DNA of 6,677 nt from an uncultured Eubacteriales bacterium (GTDB lineage Bacteria; Bacillota; Clostridia; Oscillospirales; CAG-272). A program made the position numbers and the translations under genes. The notes under the pieces are model-generated. The model was not told where the DNA came from and made no database searches. It worked only from the letters and a program-made list of their open reading frames with translations. The number at the start of each line of letters is the position of its first letter. The stretch's first letter is position 1. Below are positions 6,249 to 6,677 of this stretch, one piece after another. The stretch is from positions 1 through 6,677 of the forward strand of contig UQNQ01000042.1 of NCBI GenBank assembly GCA_900542425.1, given 5' to 3'.

Positions 6249-6677
6249 ATGGATAACCAGAAAAACGCACAGAAAAATAAAATCAGCGAGCTGATTGAAT
6301 CCTCGCTTGACAGCATTCGCGAGCTTGTGGATGCCAATACCATCATCGGTGAGCCGATTCTGACTGCTGTAGGAACAACGATCATTCCGATTTCAAAGGT
6401 TTCTGTCGGATTTGCCGGTGGCGGGAACGACTACGCAGGCAAAAATTCCGCGGCGGTCGGAAAGAACAATTTCGGCGGCGGAGGTGGCACCGGCGTCTCG
6501 GTTACACCGGTTGGCTTTTTGATCGTCTCTGCTGACGGCGGCGTGGAGCTTTTAAACATCAATCATCCGACCGGTGCATCCGATCTTGGCGCTTCCATTG
6601 AAAGTGTCGTAGATAAAGCGCCGGATATCATTGCTAAGATAAAAGCGTTGTTTTCTTCCAAAAAAAAGAAAAAAGAA
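6249..6677 (+). CDS. ytfJ: GerW family sporulation protein (YtfJ), nearly complete
   Basis: GerW/YtfJ family; in Bacillus subtilis it is needed for normal L-alanine-triggered spore germination, though its biochemical role is unclear. 143 codons are in the window with no stop. The family is about 130-160 residues and the sequence has reached a lysine-rich end (SSKKKKKE), so only a few codons are likely missing. Visible order: an N-terminal helix (ISELIESSLDSIRELVDANT, 12-31), the conserved IIGEPI (32-37), TTIIPISKVSVGFAGGG (43-59), a glycine-rich stretch FGGGGGTGVSVTPVGFLIV (75-93), VELLNI (99-104), and a C-terminal helix with VVDKAPDIIAKIKALF (120-135). There is no signal peptide. ATG 6249 follows GAGAGGA (6232-6238), 20 bases after the DUF2953 gene. 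No clear forespore-type promoter was found, so expression may come partly from the operon. Confidence 0.92.
   Translation, partial: MDNQKNAQKNKISELIESSLDSIRELVDANTIIGEPILTAVGTTIIPISKVSVGFAGGGNDYAGKNSAAVGKNNFGGGGGTGVSVTPVGFLIVSADGGVELLNINHPTGASDLGASIESVVDKAPDIIAKIKALFSSKKKKKE

Noticed and set aside
1..6677. CRISPR arrays, tRNA or rRNA genes, insertion sequences, toxin-antitoxin or defence genes
   Set aside because: Looked for by reading. No regularly spaced repeats, cloverleaf, transposase motifs or small paired toxin genes were seen.
6660..6677. Poly(A) end of the window as a possible frameshift in the GerW gene
   Set aside because: The frame stays open and gives a lysine-rich tail plausible for this family; the window simply ends there, so a break cannot be claimed.

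Overview
The window looks like a chromosomal housekeeping segment from a spore-forming low-GC Gram-positive bacterium, most likely a member of the Clostridia. The evidence is gene order and protein type. Lon followed directly by the ribosome-assembly GTPase EngB is a classic Firmicutes pair. An M50 site-2-type protease, ScpA, ScpB, a DUF2953 (YtfI-like) protein and a GerW/YtfJ sporulation protein then follow in one direction. Species cannot be named from the sequence alone.

Layout. Bases 1-214 hold the 3' end of a gene for a small membrane protein, in very AT-rich DNA (about 29% G+C over the first 240 bases, counted by hand). Bases 215-515 contain no convincing gene. They hold a strong terminator-like hairpin (263-287), tiny open frames that are probably decayed or meaningless, a good extended -10 promoter (368-396), and a structured leader just before lon. 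From 516 to the right edge seven genes lie on the + strand with gaps of at most 39 bases: lon (516-2912), engB (2884-3501), M50 protease (3523-4266), scpA (4306-5082), scpB (5072-5626), DUF2953 gene (5623-6228) and gerW/ytfJ (6249 to the edge, all but the last few codons probably present). Three junctions overlap (29, 11 and 4 bases). I see no convincing terminator or strong internal promoter after the lon promoter, so they probably form one operon.

How the genes fit together. Lon degrades misfolded and regulatory proteins. EngB is a GTPase of 50S subunit maturation. The M50 protein is an intramembrane metalloprotease of unknown substrate. ScpA and ScpB are the kleisin and kite subunits of the Smc condensin that organises and segregates the chromosome. 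The YtfI-like and GerW proteins form a conserved pair linked to spores in Bacillus. The common theme is growth and cell-cycle housekeeping rather than one pathway.

I found no mobile element, CRISPR array, RNA gene, toxin-antitoxin pair or defence system, and nothing I would call a new system. The points worth a second look are small: the sharp composition change upstream of lon, RNA structures that may mask ribosome binding sites, a lysine-rich linker on a poly(A) tract, and a cysteine cluster in Lon.
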